A stretch of 64,000 nucleotides of DNA from Peribacillus sp044761665 (GCF_044761665.1 NZ_JBIWCW010000008.1:62001-126000); one strand, 5' to 3'. Counted from the first letter of the stretch, positions 7,805-16,680 are shown. Notes: generated from the sequence alone by a model not told the origin. A program made the numbers and translations.

Positions 7805-9571
7805 ATGCATATTTCCAATCCACTCTTCTTTCTATTGAGCTTTTTTATCGCTGCTGTTATTTTGTTTTATTTTTTCCGGAAGCAGTATGAAACAACAACG
7901 ATTTCGTCCAATTTATTGTGGGAGCAGGTGCTGAATGAATGGCAGGCTTCTCCTTGGCTTCATAAATTACAGCATAATCTCTTATTCTGGCTTCAGTTGC
8001 TGGTACTTCTCTTTCTCATGTTTGCGTTGGTCCAACCCTTTTGGTTTCAAAAAGGGATTCCGGGTGATCATCTAATCCTAATTATCGATACTTCGGCTTC
8101 GATGAGTGCAAAAGAAGGGGAACTCACCCGTTTTGAAAAAGCCAAGCAAGAAGTGGTGGAGATGCTTAAGATGGTAGATGATCAGGAAGTGACAATCATC
8201 GCTGCCGGTCAAAAGCCTGTGCTACTTGCCAATCACGAGACAAATCGGTCTGAGTTACAAAAGCAAGCAAAAGAACTGGAACTCACATACAGTCACGAGA
8301 ATATTGATAAGGCACTGAAACTGGCGGACTCTCTATCTACCGGGAAAAAATCGGTCATTCATCTTTACTCCGATTCAGTTGAAGAGGCTGACCTTAGCGG
8401 GTTATCGGACGACCTTCCGATTGATGTACATAATTTCAGTAGTCTAACTGACAATCTCTCCTTACTATCATTTGGTACGGCAAGCACGGAAGGAGGCATC
8501 ACGGGGGTGGCGGTCATTGAAAATCAAACGAAGCAGAATGAAACGGTTAAATTCCAAGTAGCGAATGGACAAGACGTTCTCTTCACAAAAAAAGTAATCG
8601 TGAAATCGAATAGCGAGGAAATAATCGATATACCGGTTCTGAAAGAGAAACCTTATTACACGGCCACCATCAACGTAAATGATGACTATACCGCTGACAA
8701 TGAAATGACGGCCATCCAAACGGCGGTATATGAAAAAGTCTATGCAGTGGGGGACGTGAATCCATTTTTAATTAATGGACTTGAAACAATCGGCCTTGAT
8801 ATTATCCAACTTGAGGATAAAGAAAAGGTCGGGAAGGATGGAATCGTGATGGCCGAAGGGGTGGAATTAGAGGAACTTGGTTCATATCCACTTCTTTTTA
8901 TGAATGCAACGGAGAAGGGTAATCAGAAACTGACTGGAAAGCCAAAAGGCACCGGTGACCCCCTCCTGGACTACGTAGAAATGGAAAATGTTTATATTGA
9001 ATCAGCCTCCATCCCAGTCAACAAGCAGTGGGATAATGTGCTTGCTAGCGAGGATTCTCCGCTCATTCAAAAAGGTACACATCAAGGACAACCTATCGTT
9101 GCCTTGAACTTTTCCATAGGAGATACTGATTGGCCGTTGCAGCCTGGGTTCCCCATCTTTTTATATAACTCGTATCAATGGCTGACCCAACAAACGAATT
9201 TTCTAGGTTACTATCAGCCTGGTGAGGAAAAGTGGTTGAACCTTGGGACAGAAACGGAAAAAATGTCTATATTCACAGAGTCCGGAAAGAATCTTTATTC
9301 CGTCGATATACAAGAAGAAGGCTTCCGGGCACCAAGTAAGCCTGGTACATACGAAGCGATAGCGGGAGAACAGGTATTTTCCTTTTCTGTATTACTGGAT
9401 GACAGGGAAAAGGAAATTGTTTCAGCCCCATCGTTCAGGATGAATATGAAATCATCAGAGTTGATAGAAGAGGGAAGCGATACAAAACAGGATATCCTAT
9501 GGTACTGGCTGGCTTGTATGGCACTTCTGCTACTGATGGCCGAATGGGAGGTATATCGACGTGGGCATTGA
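7805..9571 (+). CDS. BatA-type membrane protein with von Willebrand A domain
   Basis: 588 aa. The N-terminal BatA-like pair of hydrophobic segments (about 6-24 and 57-79) is followed by a VWA domain. Its MIDAS motif D-T-S-A-S lies at 95-99, with a second metal-ligand region around 'HLYSDSVEEADL'. A long extracellular part follows, and a C-terminal membrane helix lies at about 560-578. Start ATG follows GAGGTGAAG. The stop overlaps the next gene by 11 bases. VWA proteins of this type bind Mg2+ and ligands outside or at the membrane and are partners of MoxR ATPases. The specific ligand is unknown. Confidence 0.9.
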   Translation: MHISNPLFFLLSFFIAAVILFYFFRKQYETTTISSNLLWEQVLNEWQASPWLHKLQHNLLFWLQLLVLLFLMFALVQPFWFQKGIPGDHLILIIDTSASMSAKEGELTRFEKAKQEVVEMLKMVDDQEVTIIAAGQKPVLLANHETNRSELQKQAKELELTYSHENIDKALKLADSLSTGKKSVIHLYSDSVEEADLSGLSDDLPIDVHNFSSLTDNLSLLSFGTASTEGGITGVAVIENQTKQNETVKFQVANGQDVLFTKKVIVKSNSEEIIDIPVLKEKPYYTATINVNDDYTADNEMTAIQTAVYEKVYAVGDVNPFLINGLETIGLDIIQLEDKEKVGKDGIVMAEGVELEELGSYPLLFMNATEKGNQKLTGKPKGTGDPLLDYVEMENVYIESASIPVNKQWDNVLASEDSPLIQKGTHQGQPIVALNFSIGDTDWPLQPGFPIFLYNSYQWLTQQTNFLGYYQPGEEKWLNLGTETEKMSIFTESGKNLYSVDIQEEGFRAPSKPGTYEAIAGEQVFSFSVLLDDREKEIVSAPSFRMNMKSSELIEEGSDTKQDILWYWLACMALLLLMAEWEVYRRGH

Positions 9572-12347
9572 TGTTACTTATCCACTGCTCTTTTTATTGC
9601 TCCTTCCCTGTGTAGCCCTTATTTATTTGTATGTGCTAAAATCACGTAATCAAACGAATCGAGGAGAGACGGTGGTTGTAGCAGTGCTGAGGTCATGTGT
9701 TTTTTTCCTCATAGTATTTGCACTGACCGTTCCGCAATTATTACTGCCTGTCAAAGGGTCGACAGTTGTTTTTTTAGTCGATCGTTCTGCTAGTGTCAAA
9801 GATTCGGGTACAAAAACGCTCGCTTGGATTGAGAAAAGTATGGAAGCAATGGGTAGGGATGATACGTTTGCAGTGGCCGCCTTTGGGGGGAGTGCCATTG
9901 CTGAGCAAGCGTTGACGACTAAACATACGCCCATAAGCCAGTTTAGTGGTGAATTGGAAGATGATGCAAGCCGATTGGATTCAGGCATCCAATTCGCTTC
10001 CTCGCTCATTCCGAGCTATTCAAGCGGGAGAATTGTCCTTTTTTCTGATGGGAACGAAACGTCCGGAAGTAGTGTGGAAGAGGCGAAATTGCTAAAAAAT
10101 AACAACATTGAGCTTGATGTTGTCCCGTTGTCCGAATTGGCTGGCGAAGATGTTGCCCTGAAGAATGTCACGCTTCCCCCGTCTATTTACCAAGGCGAAA
10201 AAACAGAGATAGCATTGGAAGTCTATAGCAATACAGCTAAAAAAGCGACTGTCCGCATTTCACTGAATGATCAGGAAATCATCAAGAAGACAGTGGATGT
10301 AAAGGAAGGGACCAATTTATTCTCTTTTTCGCATACCGCGGAACAAACTGGTCTGCAAGTATATAAGGCTGAAATCATCACTGAAAAAGATACATTTACG
10401 GAAAATAACCAATTGCAGGCAATCACGAATGTAAAAGGCACACCAAAAGTATTAATTGTCGAGGGTGAGCCAACAGGGGATCTTGGAAATATCTTGAACG
10501 GAGGCGGGCTAATTGTCGAGACCACCGTCCCGGAAAAATTGCCGACTACTTTATCAGGTTTTTTACAATATCAATCGATTGTGTTTAATAATGTTCCAGC
10601 CACCTCCGTTTCGGAAAACCAGATGAAAATGATAGAGCAATCCGTTAAGGAATTCGGCAATGGGTTCCTGATGACAGGCGGAGAAAACAGTTTTGGGCTT
10701 GGCGGATATTTCAAGACACCGATCGAGGATCTACTTCCGGTAGATATGGACATCAAAGGAAAAAAAGAGATGCCTTCCCTTGGATTGATGATTGTTCTCG
10801 ATCGATCAGGCAGTATGGATGGAAACAAGCTATCATTGGCAAAGGAAGCGGCTGCCCGCTCCGTTGAGCTTTTGCGCGAGAAAGATACGTTCGGGTTCAT
10901 TGCCTTTGATGACCGACCATGGGAAATCATCAAAGCCGGGCCACTTAAGGATAAAGAAAAAGTGGTGGAGAAAATTCGCACACTGTCTTCAGGTGGCGGT
11001 ACGGAAATCTACAGTTCACTTGAGATGGCATACGAAAAGTTGATGGATGCTAAGTTACAGCGGAAGCACATTATTTTATTGACGGATGGGCAGTCAAACG
11101 CTCCAAAAAATTATGAAGATCTAATCGAAGAAGGAAAGGGAAAGAACATAACCCTTTCCACAGTGTCAATCGGAAGTGATGCCGATAAGAATTTACTTGA
11201 AGAATTGGCTGATTTCGGGACGGGACGCTTTTACGATGTCACGGATGCTTCCGTGATTCCCAGTATTTTATCGAGAGAAACCGTCATGGCGAGCCGGACC
11301 TACATTGAAGATAGCCCGTTTTATCCATCCATCAAGGATAACCCGGATTGGAACACATTGTTCAAGGATGGTGTACCTAAGATGAATGCATACATCGCGA
11401 CAACTGCAAAACAGCGTGCATTGTCGTCTCTGATCAGCGAAAAAGAAGACCCAGTCCTTGCCGAGTGGCAATATGGAATGGGGACGACGGCAGCTTTCAC
11501 CTCGGACATTAGCGGTAAATGGTCGGGCGATTGGCCCGCTTGGGATAGGTGGGGCACATTTCTCAATCAATTGATCACAAACACGCTGCCTAAATTCGAA
11601 AGTGAGCCGTATATGCTCACACAGGATAATAGTGGCGAGAATACCGTCATTAGGCTCGAATCATCCACACAAAATCACTTGCCTGTATCGGTGAACGTAC
11701 TCTCGGAAAAGGGCGAGAAGATCGATGTCAATACAAAGCTCATCGCGCCGGGGAAACATGAAGTCATCATGCCAAAACAATCAGGGATGTATTTTCTAAG
11801 TGTAGAACAAAATTCCAACGACGGAGGAACGAACCTATATCAGACAGGATTCACTGTGCCTTATTCAGATGAATACTTGCAGCAAGGCCTAAATAAGAAG
11901 CTTATTAAGGATTTATTGGCTGTTTCGGGAGGCAAGGAACTGAAGGAGGAATCTGAGGCATTCCGCAAGTTGCAAACCACGGCAAGGCAAGAGCAAAGCA
12001 TCGGCTCATGGCTCCTGTTAGCGGCTTTCCTGCTTTTATTCTGTGAAATCGCGGTCCGAAGGTTTGGTTGGCAAAGAGTCTCCCGTATCTTTTCGACAAG
12101 ACGTGAAAAATCAGAAACCACTTTTTCTATTCAAAACAAAAGAGTAACAAAATTGAAAAAGGTAAAACAAGCAGTTGGTAAACAAGAAGAATTAAAGAAG
12201 CAACATGTAGAAATCAAGCAAAAAAGGGAGCAGGTAAAATCAGTGCCAGCTCGCCGCCCCACGAAGGAGCCAATAAATAAATTGTCCCAATCAGAGCGCG
12301 AGGAGCAGATGAAGCGCTTGATTGAAGCGAGAAAACGAAAAAAGTGA
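9561..12347 (+). CDS. Large membrane protein with two VWA domains flanking an amidotransferase-like fold
   Basis: 928 aa with a GTG start preceded by GGGAGG at 9546-9551. Two N-terminal helices (about 8-27 and 41-60) precede VWA domain 1 (MIDAS D-R-S-A-S at 74-78). A linker beta domain follows, then an amidotransferase-like fold at about 295-400 (KVLIVEGEP ... GFLMTGGENSFGLGGY). VWA domain 2 has MIDAS D-R-S-G-S at 414-418 and 'LLTDGQSN'. A long beta-rich part is followed by a C-terminal helix at about 815-832 and a very basic, Lys/Gln/Glu-rich cytoplasmic tail. It ends the cluster. It is often annotated 'VWA domain/glutamine amidotransferase' in databases, although no amidotransferase Cys is obvious. 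Role unknown. Confidence 0.88.
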   Translation: MGIDVTYPLLFLLLLPCVALIYLYVLKSRNQTNRGETVVVAVLRSCVFFLIVFALTVPQLLLPVKGSTVVFLVDRSASVKDSGTKTLAWIEKSMEAMGRDDTFAVAAFGGSAIAEQALTTKHTPISQFSGELEDDASRLDSGIQFASSLIPSYSSGRIVLFSDGNETSGSSVEEAKLLKNNNIELDVVPLSELAGEDVALKNVTLPPSIYQGEKTEIALEVYSNTAKKATVRISLNDQEIIKKTVDVKEGTNLFSFSHTAEQTGLQVYKAEIITEKDTFTENNQLQAITNVKGTPKVLIVEGEPTGDLGNILNGGGLIVETTVPEKLPTTLSGFLQYQSIVFNNVPATSVSENQMKMIEQSVKEFGNGFLMTGGENSFGLGGYFKTPIEDLLPVDMDIKGKKEMPSLGLMIVLDRSGSMDGNKLSLAKEAAARSVELLREKDTFGFIAFDDRPWEIIKAGPLKDKEKVVEKIRTLSSGGGTEIYSSLEMAYEKLMDAKLQRKHIILLTDGQSNAPKNYEDLIEEGKGKNITLSTVSIGSDADKNLLEELADFGTGRFYDVTDASVIPSILSRETVMASRTYIEDSPFYPSIKDNPDWNTLFKDGVPKMNAYIATTAKQRALSSLISEKEDPVLAEWQYGMGTTAAFTSDISGKWSGDWPAWDRWGTFLNQLITNTLPKFESEPYMLTQDNSGENTVIRLESSTQNHLPVSVNVLSEKGEKIDVNTKLIAPGKHEVIMPKQSGMYFLSVEQNSNDGGTNLYQTGFTVPYSDEYLQQGLNKKLIKDLLAVSGGKELKEESEAFRKLQTTARQEQSIGSWLLLAAFLLLFCEIAVRRFGWQRVSRIFSTRREKSETTFSIQNKRVTKLKKVKQAVGKQEELKKQHVEIKQKREQVKSVPARRPTKEPINKLSQSEREEQMKRLIEARKRKK

Positions 12348-12378
12348 TGTTTTTTTATCAGGTGGTAAGGAGTTTAGC

Positions 12379-12407
12379 TTGACATGAAATATCGGACACT
12401 ATACAAT
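12379..12407 (+). promoter_or_regulatory. Sigma-A promoter for ylxM-ffh
   Basis: TTGACA (12379-12384), an exact 17-nt spacer, and TACAAT (12402-12407). This is one of the best promoter matches in the window. It lies 48 nt before the ylxM start codon and would supply ffh independently of the upstream cluster. Confidence 0.85.
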
Positions 12408-12454
12408 ATAAACTTGTAAAGGGTTTTCACTTAACAGCAGGGAGGCTTGCTAAT

Positions 12455-12787
12455 ATGCTTGAAAAGACAACGCGGATTAATTATTTGTATGACTTTTACC
12501 AATCGTTGTTAACAGAAAAGCAGCAGAGCTATATGGCCCTCTACTATCTGGATGATTACTCTCTTGGAGAGATTGCCAATGAATACGAAGTCAGTAGGCA
12601 GGCAGTCTATGATAATATAAAAAGAACAGAAGCAATGCTCGAAGAATATGAAGCGAAGCTATTGTTATTTCAAAAATTTCAAGAGCGTAACCAATGGATT
12701 GCAAATGTGAAGGAACTTTTAGAGAAGGAATCCTTTTCTAAAGAGAAGTTGCTTGACGCAATTACAGCGCTTGAGAAGTTGGATTAG
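12455..12787 (+). CDS. ylxM: YlxM/p13, SRP-associated HTH protein (UPF0122)
   Basis: 110 aa. Start ATG at 12455 follows GGGAGG (12440-12445). The sequence matches the YlxM family: 'INYLYDFYQSLLTEKQQSYM' at the start, then a sigma-70 region-4-like helix-turn-helix (LGEIANEYEVSRQAVYDNIKRTE). It is encoded directly before ffh, 11 bases apart, as in most Firmicutes. In streptococci YlxM binds SRP components and modulates FtsY/Ffh GTPase activity. Whether it acts on DNA or RNA through the HTH is not settled. Confidence 0.94.
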   Translation: MLEKTTRINYLYDFYQSLLTEKQQSYMALYYLDDYSLGEIANEYEVSRQAVYDNIKRTEAMLEEYEAKLLLFQKFQERNQWIANVKELLEKESFSKEKLLDAITALEKLD

Positions 12788-12798
12788 GAGGCGGCAAT

Positions 12799-14139
12799 AT
12801 GGCATTTGAAGGATTGGCCGACCGACTGCAGAACACGATGCAAAAGATCCGTGGAAAAGGGAAGGTCAACGAAGCAGACGTTAAAGAAATGATGCGTGAA
12901 GTTCGTTTGGCCCTACTTGAAGCGGACGTTAACTTTAAAGTCGTGAAGGAATTTGTGAAGCGTGTAAGTGAGCGTTCGGTAGGCCAGGAAGTGCTAAAAA
13001 GCTTAACCCCCGGTCAACAGGTAATTAAAGTAGTTAAGGAAGAATTGACTCAGCTGATGGGCGGCGAACAGAGTAAGATTGCCGTTGCCACCAAACCACC
13101 GACTGTCATTATGATGGTAGGTCTTCAAGGGGCAGGTAAAACGACGACCACCGGAAAGCTGGCCAATCTTCTTAGAAAAAAATACAACCGCAAGCCATTG
13201 CTCGTTGCGGCTGATATTTACCGTCCGGCGGCGATTAAGCAGCTTGAAACACTTGGCAAACAATTAAGCATGCCTGTTTTTTCCCTAGGCGATCAGGTCA
13301 GTCCTGTAGAAATTGCCAAACAGGCGATTGAAAAAGCGAAGGAAGAACATCATGATTATGTGTTGATTGATACCGCAGGTCGCCTCCATGTTGATGAAAA
13401 TCTAATGGGCGAACTGAAAGATATCAAAGAATTGACCAAACCGGATGAGATCTTCCTGGTTGTCGATGCGATGACAGGTCAGGATGCTGTCAATGTGGCC
13501 CAAAGCTTCAACGAACAGCTTGGACTAACTGGAGTCGTATTAACGAAACTAGATGGAGATACCCGTGGTGGTGCGGCACTTTCTATTCGTTCCGTTACGA
13601 ACACGCCGATTAAATTCGTCGGTATGGGTGAAAAATTGGATGCACTTGAAGCATTCCATCCAGAAAGGATGGCTTCAAGAATCCTCGGCATGGGTGATGT
13701 ATTGACCCTTATCGAAAAAGCACAGGCCAATGTTGATGAAGAAAAAGCGAAAGAATTAGAGAAAAAGATGCGTACCGCTACCTTTACCTTCGATGATTTC
13801 CTTGAACAGCTTGGTCAAGTGCGCAATATGGGACCGCTTGATGATATTTTGAAGATGATTCCTGGTGCGAATAAAATGAAAGGGATGGATAACCTTCAGA
13901 TCGATGAGAAACAAATCGGTCATGTTGAGGCTATCATCCGTTCGATGACGACACTAGAGAAAGAACATCCTGAAACCATGAACGCTTCCCGCAAGAAACG
14001 GATTGCCAAAGGCAGCGGAAGATCGATCCAAGAAGTGAACCGACTACTGAAGCAATTTGAAGAAATGAAAAAGATGATGAAACAAGTTACAAGCATGCAA
14101 AAAGGAAAGAAAAAGGGATTTAAATTCCCGTTCATGTAA
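12799..14139 (+). CDS. ffh: Ffh, signal recognition particle GTPase (SRP54)
   Basis: 446 aa, with TAGGAGG ahead of the ATG. The order is N-domain helices, then the G domain: G1 GLQGAGKTTT (about 108-117), 'DTAGRLHVDE', TKLDGDTRGG. A methionine-rich M domain follows, including MGPLDDILKMIPG and the C-terminal MKKMMKQVTSMQKGKKKG. It recognises signal sequences on ribosomes with SRP RNA and delivers them to FtsY. Length and motifs are fully typical for Bacillus Ffh. Confidence 0.98.
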   Translation: MAFEGLADRLQNTMQKIRGKGKVNEADVKEMMREVRLALLEADVNFKVVKEFVKRVSERSVGQEVLKSLTPGQQVIKVVKEELTQLMGGEQSKIAVATKPPTVIMMVGLQGAGKTTTTGKLANLLRKKYNRKPLLVAADIYRPAAIKQLETLGKQLSMPVFSLGDQVSPVEIAKQAIEKAKEEHHDYVLIDTAGRLHVDENLMGELKDIKELTKPDEIFLVVDAMTGQDAVNVAQSFNEQLGLTGVVLTKLDGDTRGGAALSIRSVTNTPIKFVGMGEKLDALEAFHPERMASRILGMGDVLTLIEKAQANVDEEKAKELEKKMRTATFTFDDFLEQLGQVRNMGPLDDILKMIPGANKMKGMDNLQIDEKQIGHVEAIIRSMTTLEKEHPETMNASRKKRIAKGSGRSIQEVNRLLKQFEEMKKMMKQVTSMQKGKKKGFKFPFM

Positions 14140-14220
14140 GTTTTTTTCAAGGGGAATGAGCATAAAAATAGGCTGAAATTGCCCATTTAAACACTTTTTT
14201 CACCTGTTAAGAAAAAAACC

Positions 14221-14250
14221 TTTACAAACATACAAGACATTTGATATTAT
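14221..14250 (+). promoter_or_regulatory. Sigma-A promoter for rpsP
   Basis: TTTACA (14221-14226), an 18-nt spacer, and TATTAT (14245-14250); an overlapping TATACT at 14248 is an alternative -10. It lies about 40 nt before the rpsP start. It fits strong independent expression of a ribosomal protein gene, although co-transcription from ffh is also possible. Confidence 0.6.
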
Positions 14251-14289
14251 ACTATCTTGTGTGAAACTATTCGGAGGTGCTTATTTAAA

Positions 14290-14562
14290 ATGGCAGTAAA
14301 AATTCGCTTAAAACGTATGGGAGCAAAAAAATCTCCTTTCTATCGTATTGTAGTTGCAGATTCTCGTTCACCACGTGACGGACGTTACATTGAAGTAGTG
14401 GGAACTTATAACCCGGTGACTCAACCAGCTAAAGTTGACATCAATGAAGAGCTTGCTCTTAAATGGTTACAAGATGGAGCTAAACCATCTGATACTGTTC
14501 GTAACTTATTCTCAACTCAAGGCATCATGGAAAAATTCCATGTTGCAAAAAACAGCAAGTAA
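14290..14562 (+). CDS. rpsP: Ribosomal protein bS16
   Basis: 90 aa. ATG at 14290 follows CGGAGGTGC. An in-frame start at 14257 would add 11 residues absent from the family. The sequence is unmistakable bS16: MAVKIRLKRMGAKKSPFYRIV, then DSRSPRDGRYIE, GTYNP and WLQDGAKPSDTVRN. It stabilises the 5' domain of 16S rRNA in the 30S subunit. Codon use is strongly biased to preferred codons (CGT, AAA, GGT), unlike most neighbours, which indicates high expression. Confidence 0.99.
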   Translation: MAVKIRLKRMGAKKSPFYRIVVADSRSPRDGRYIEVVGTYNPVTQPAKVDINEELALKWLQDGAKPSDTVRNLFSTQGIMEKFHVAKNSK

Positions 14563-14575
14563 TCGACGCTAGTTG

Positions 14576-14806
14576 ATGAAATCTTTAATTGAAACGATTG
14601 TTTCTGCACTTGTGGATCATCCGGAAGAGGTTATTGTGACTTCGAAGGAAGAATCCGATCGGGTTGTTTATGTCCTCTCCGTTCATAGGGAGGACATGGG
14701 CAAAGTCATCGGTAAACAAGGGCGTGTTGCTAAGGCGATTCGAACTGTGGTATATGCAGCAGGATCTTCACAGCAGAAGAAAATCTATTTGGAGATTTCC
14801 GAATAA
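14576..14806 (+). CDS. khpA: KhpA, KH-domain RNA-binding protein
   Basis: 76 aa from the ATG at 14576. A TTG immediately before it would add one residue. No good Shine-Dalgarno sequence precedes it, only 13 nt from the rpsP stop, so translation may be coupled to rpsP. It is a single KH type II domain with the GxxG loop in 'MGKVIGKQGRVAKAIR' and the 'VDHPEEV' start typical of YlqC/KhpA. KhpA pairs with KhpB (Jag) and binds many RNAs in Gram-positive bacteria, affecting cell division and envelope genes. Its place after rpsP is conserved. Confidence 0.95.
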   Translation: MKSLIETIVSALVDHPEEVIVTSKEESDRVVYVLSVHREDMGKVIGKQGRVAKAIRTVVYAAGSSQQKKIYLEISE

Positions 14807-14831
14807 GGAGGGCTAATCCCCTCCTTTTTTT
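14805..14831 (+). terminator. Rho-independent terminator after khpA
   Basis: Stem AAGGAGGG (14805-14812) and CCCTCCTT (14819-14826) with a 6-nt loop runs into a tract of T residues. The stem begins in the khpA stop codon, so it is close-coupled to the end of translation. Confidence 0.88.
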
Positions 14832-15025
14832 GTACTTCAAGAAAGGTAAATCCCGGGTCTGATTGCTATCTAATTGGATCGAGATTTAATTTCATCCTTT
14901 TGAGACACATCTTTTACCATTTTACGTTATACTTAAGAGAATGACCCTCATTTTTTCAAAAGGTTACCCTATCATACATATTTTTTGACCGAAATAAGAA
15001 ATCATAGATAATAGGAGGTGCTGGA

Positions 15026-15412
15026 ATGAAAATTCTCCAAAATGTAATCGTTAACCAAGTATTAACGGAATCCAGCAAGAATCAGCTCCTCAATAAGTAC
15101 AAATCAAAACGACTACAACTTCAAAAAGAGAGTGAACAGCTTCGTTTTGAATTGAAAAAACTTGAAAAAACCCGTAACCTTCAGCCTGCAAGTCTCCGTG
15201 CCCACTTTGAAAAGGAAATTAATCAAAGGCAGGAAAAAATCAAACTGCTAGAATTTCAAATGGAACAGTTGGAGATCCTTCCTATTGGAAGCGAACTGAA
15301 AGAGCGGGAAGTCCAAAGCATCATAGATGTAGAAATCGGGGCAGATTGGGACGATCTTATGACAACGAAGACAATCGTCATTAAAGATGGAATCGTCTCG
15401 GAAATTCGTTAG
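15026..15412 (+). CDS. ylqD: YlqD, conserved protein of unknown function
   Basis: 128 aa. ATG follows ATAGGAGGTGC. Residues about 20-90 form a charged helical coiled coil (NKYKSKRLQLQKESEQL). The C-terminus, about 95-128, is a short beta part ('VEIGADWDDLMTTKTIVIKDGIVSEIR'). It corresponds to the YlqD family found only between khpA and rimM in Bacilli. The function is not known. The context of ribosome- and tRNA-maturation genes suggests translation, but the sequence has no catalytic motif. Its stop is 10 bases before rimM. Confidence 0.9.
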   Translation: MKILQNVIVNQVLTESSKNQLLNKYKSKRLQLQKESEQLRFELKKLEKTRNLQPASLRAHFEKEINQRQEKIKLLEFQMEQLEILPIGSELKEREVQSIIDVEIGADWDDLMTTKTIVIKDGIVSEIR

Positions 15413-15422
15413 AGGTGAAAGA

Positions 15423-15941
15423 ATGGAAAACTGGTTTAATGTAGGTAAAATCGTCAATACACATGGTCTTCTAGGTGAAGTCCGTGTTATTTCATCAACA
15501 GACTTCCCTGAAAAACGGTACAAAGTTGGCAATACGCTGTATTTGTTCAGGGAAACAGAGAAAAAACCATTGCCGCTTACCATCAGGTCACACCGTACCC
15601 ATAAAAACTTTAATCTATTGACGTTTGAAAACTACTACAACGTCGGACAGGTCGAAGTTTTCAAAAACGGGATTCTGAAAATAAAGGAATCGCAGCTAGG
15701 CAAACTGGATGAAGGTGAATTCTTCTTCCACGAAATCATTGGCTGTAAGGTATTTACGGATGAAGAAGAGGAAATAGGGGAAATCGTGGAGGTACTGACT
15801 CCAGGTGCCAACGATGTTTGGGTCATTAAAAGAACGGCAGGCAAAGATGTCCTTATACCGTATATCGACCAAATCGTAAAGGAAGTCGACATCTCCGCTA
15901 AAAGGGTTATCATCACACCAATGGAAGGACTTTTGGACTGA
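15423..15941 (+). CDS. rimM: RimM, 16S rRNA processing / 30S maturation factor
   Basis: 172 aa from the ATG at 15423, which has AGAGGTGAAAG just upstream. A longer in-frame start at 15387 lies inside ylqD and lacks a ribosome site. The N-terminal RimM beta-barrel begins 'WFNVGKIVNTHGLLGEVRV', and the C-terminal PRC-barrel has 'FFFHEIIGCKV' and 'VLIPYIDQIVKEVD'. RimM binds S19 and assists maturation of the 30S head. Its TGA overlaps the trmD ATG by one base. Confidence 0.97.
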   Translation: MENWFNVGKIVNTHGLLGEVRVISSTDFPEKRYKVGNTLYLFRETEKKPLPLTIRSHRTHKNFNLLTFENYYNVGQVEVFKNGILKIKESQLGKLDEGEFFFHEIIGCKVFTDEEEEIGEIVEVLTPGANDVWVIKRTAGKDVLIPYIDQIVKEVDISAKRVIITPMEGLLD

Positions 15942-16675
15942 TGAAAATCGATGTACTTTCGCTTTTTCCAGAAATGTTCGAAGGAGTACTTGGTTCGTCG
16001 ATTTTAAAAAAGGCAGCAGATAAGCAGGCTGTCAGCTATCGTGTGACCAATTTCCGGGATTACGCCGATAATAAGCATTCAACAGTCGACGATTACCCTT
16101 ATGGTGGTGGTGCAGGCATGGTGCTCAAGGCACAGCCCATTTTTGACGCTGTAGAAGCCATTAAAGGTCAAGGTGACCTACAACCTAGGGTCGTGCTTCT
16201 TTGCCCTCAGGGAGAGCGATACACGCAGAAAAAAGCGGAAGAGCTTGCAAAGGAAGAACATCTCATTTTCGTTTGCGGTCATTACGAAGGATATGATGAG
16301 CGCATCAGGGAGCATATCGTCACGGATGAGATATCAATAGGCGATTATGTGCTTACAGGTGGGGAATTGGGGGCCATGGTCATTATAGATAGCGTTGTCC
16401 GCTTGCTGCCGGGTGTTCTTGGAAATGTCGATTCCCCGATTCTCGATTCATATTCTTCTGGTTTATTAGAGCATCCCCATTACACTAGACCTGCAGATTT
16501 CCGGGGCATGAAAGTTCCGGATCCGCTCATATCCGGAAATCATAAAAAGATAGATGAATGGCGGATGAAAGAGTCACTACGAAGGACATGGCAGAGACGA
16601 CCCGATTTGCTTGAAAGCTATGAACTCTCGGAACTCGAAAAAAAATTACTATTAGAGATTCAAAAAGAAGAATGA
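15941..16675 (+). CDS. trmD: TrmD, tRNA (guanine-37-N1)-methyltransferase
   Basis: 244 aa. 'MKIDVLSLFPEMFEGVLGSSILKKA' is the classical TrmD start. The SPOUT trefoil-knot residues (CGHYEGYDERI, SIGDYVLTGGELGAM) and the C-terminal 'LEHPHYTRPADFRG' are all present. It methylates G37 next to the anticodon using S-adenosylmethionine and prevents +1 frameshifts. It is translated from a start overlapping rimM, giving the usual rimM-trmD-rplS order. Confidence 0.98.
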   Translation: MKIDVLSLFPEMFEGVLGSSILKKAADKQAVSYRVTNFRDYADNKHSTVDDYPYGGGAGMVLKAQPIFDAVEAIKGQGDLQPRVVLLCPQGERYTQKKAEELAKEEHLIFVCGHYEGYDERIREHIVTDEISIGDYVLTGGELGAMVIIDSVVRLLPGVLGNVDSPILDSYSSGLLEHPHYTRPADFRGMKVPDPLISGNHKKIDEWRMKESLRRTWQRRPDLLESYELSELEKKLLLEIQKEE

Positions 16676-16680
16676 TCCTA

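Noticed and set aside
10571..10981. 136-codon minus-strand frame
   Set aside because: It is an antisense shadow of the large VWA gene, which has clear domains on the plus strand.
14985..15012. TTGACC-16-GATAAT as promoter for ylqD
   Set aside because: The implied start site would fall in or after the ylqD ribosome binding site, so it could not drive ylqD.
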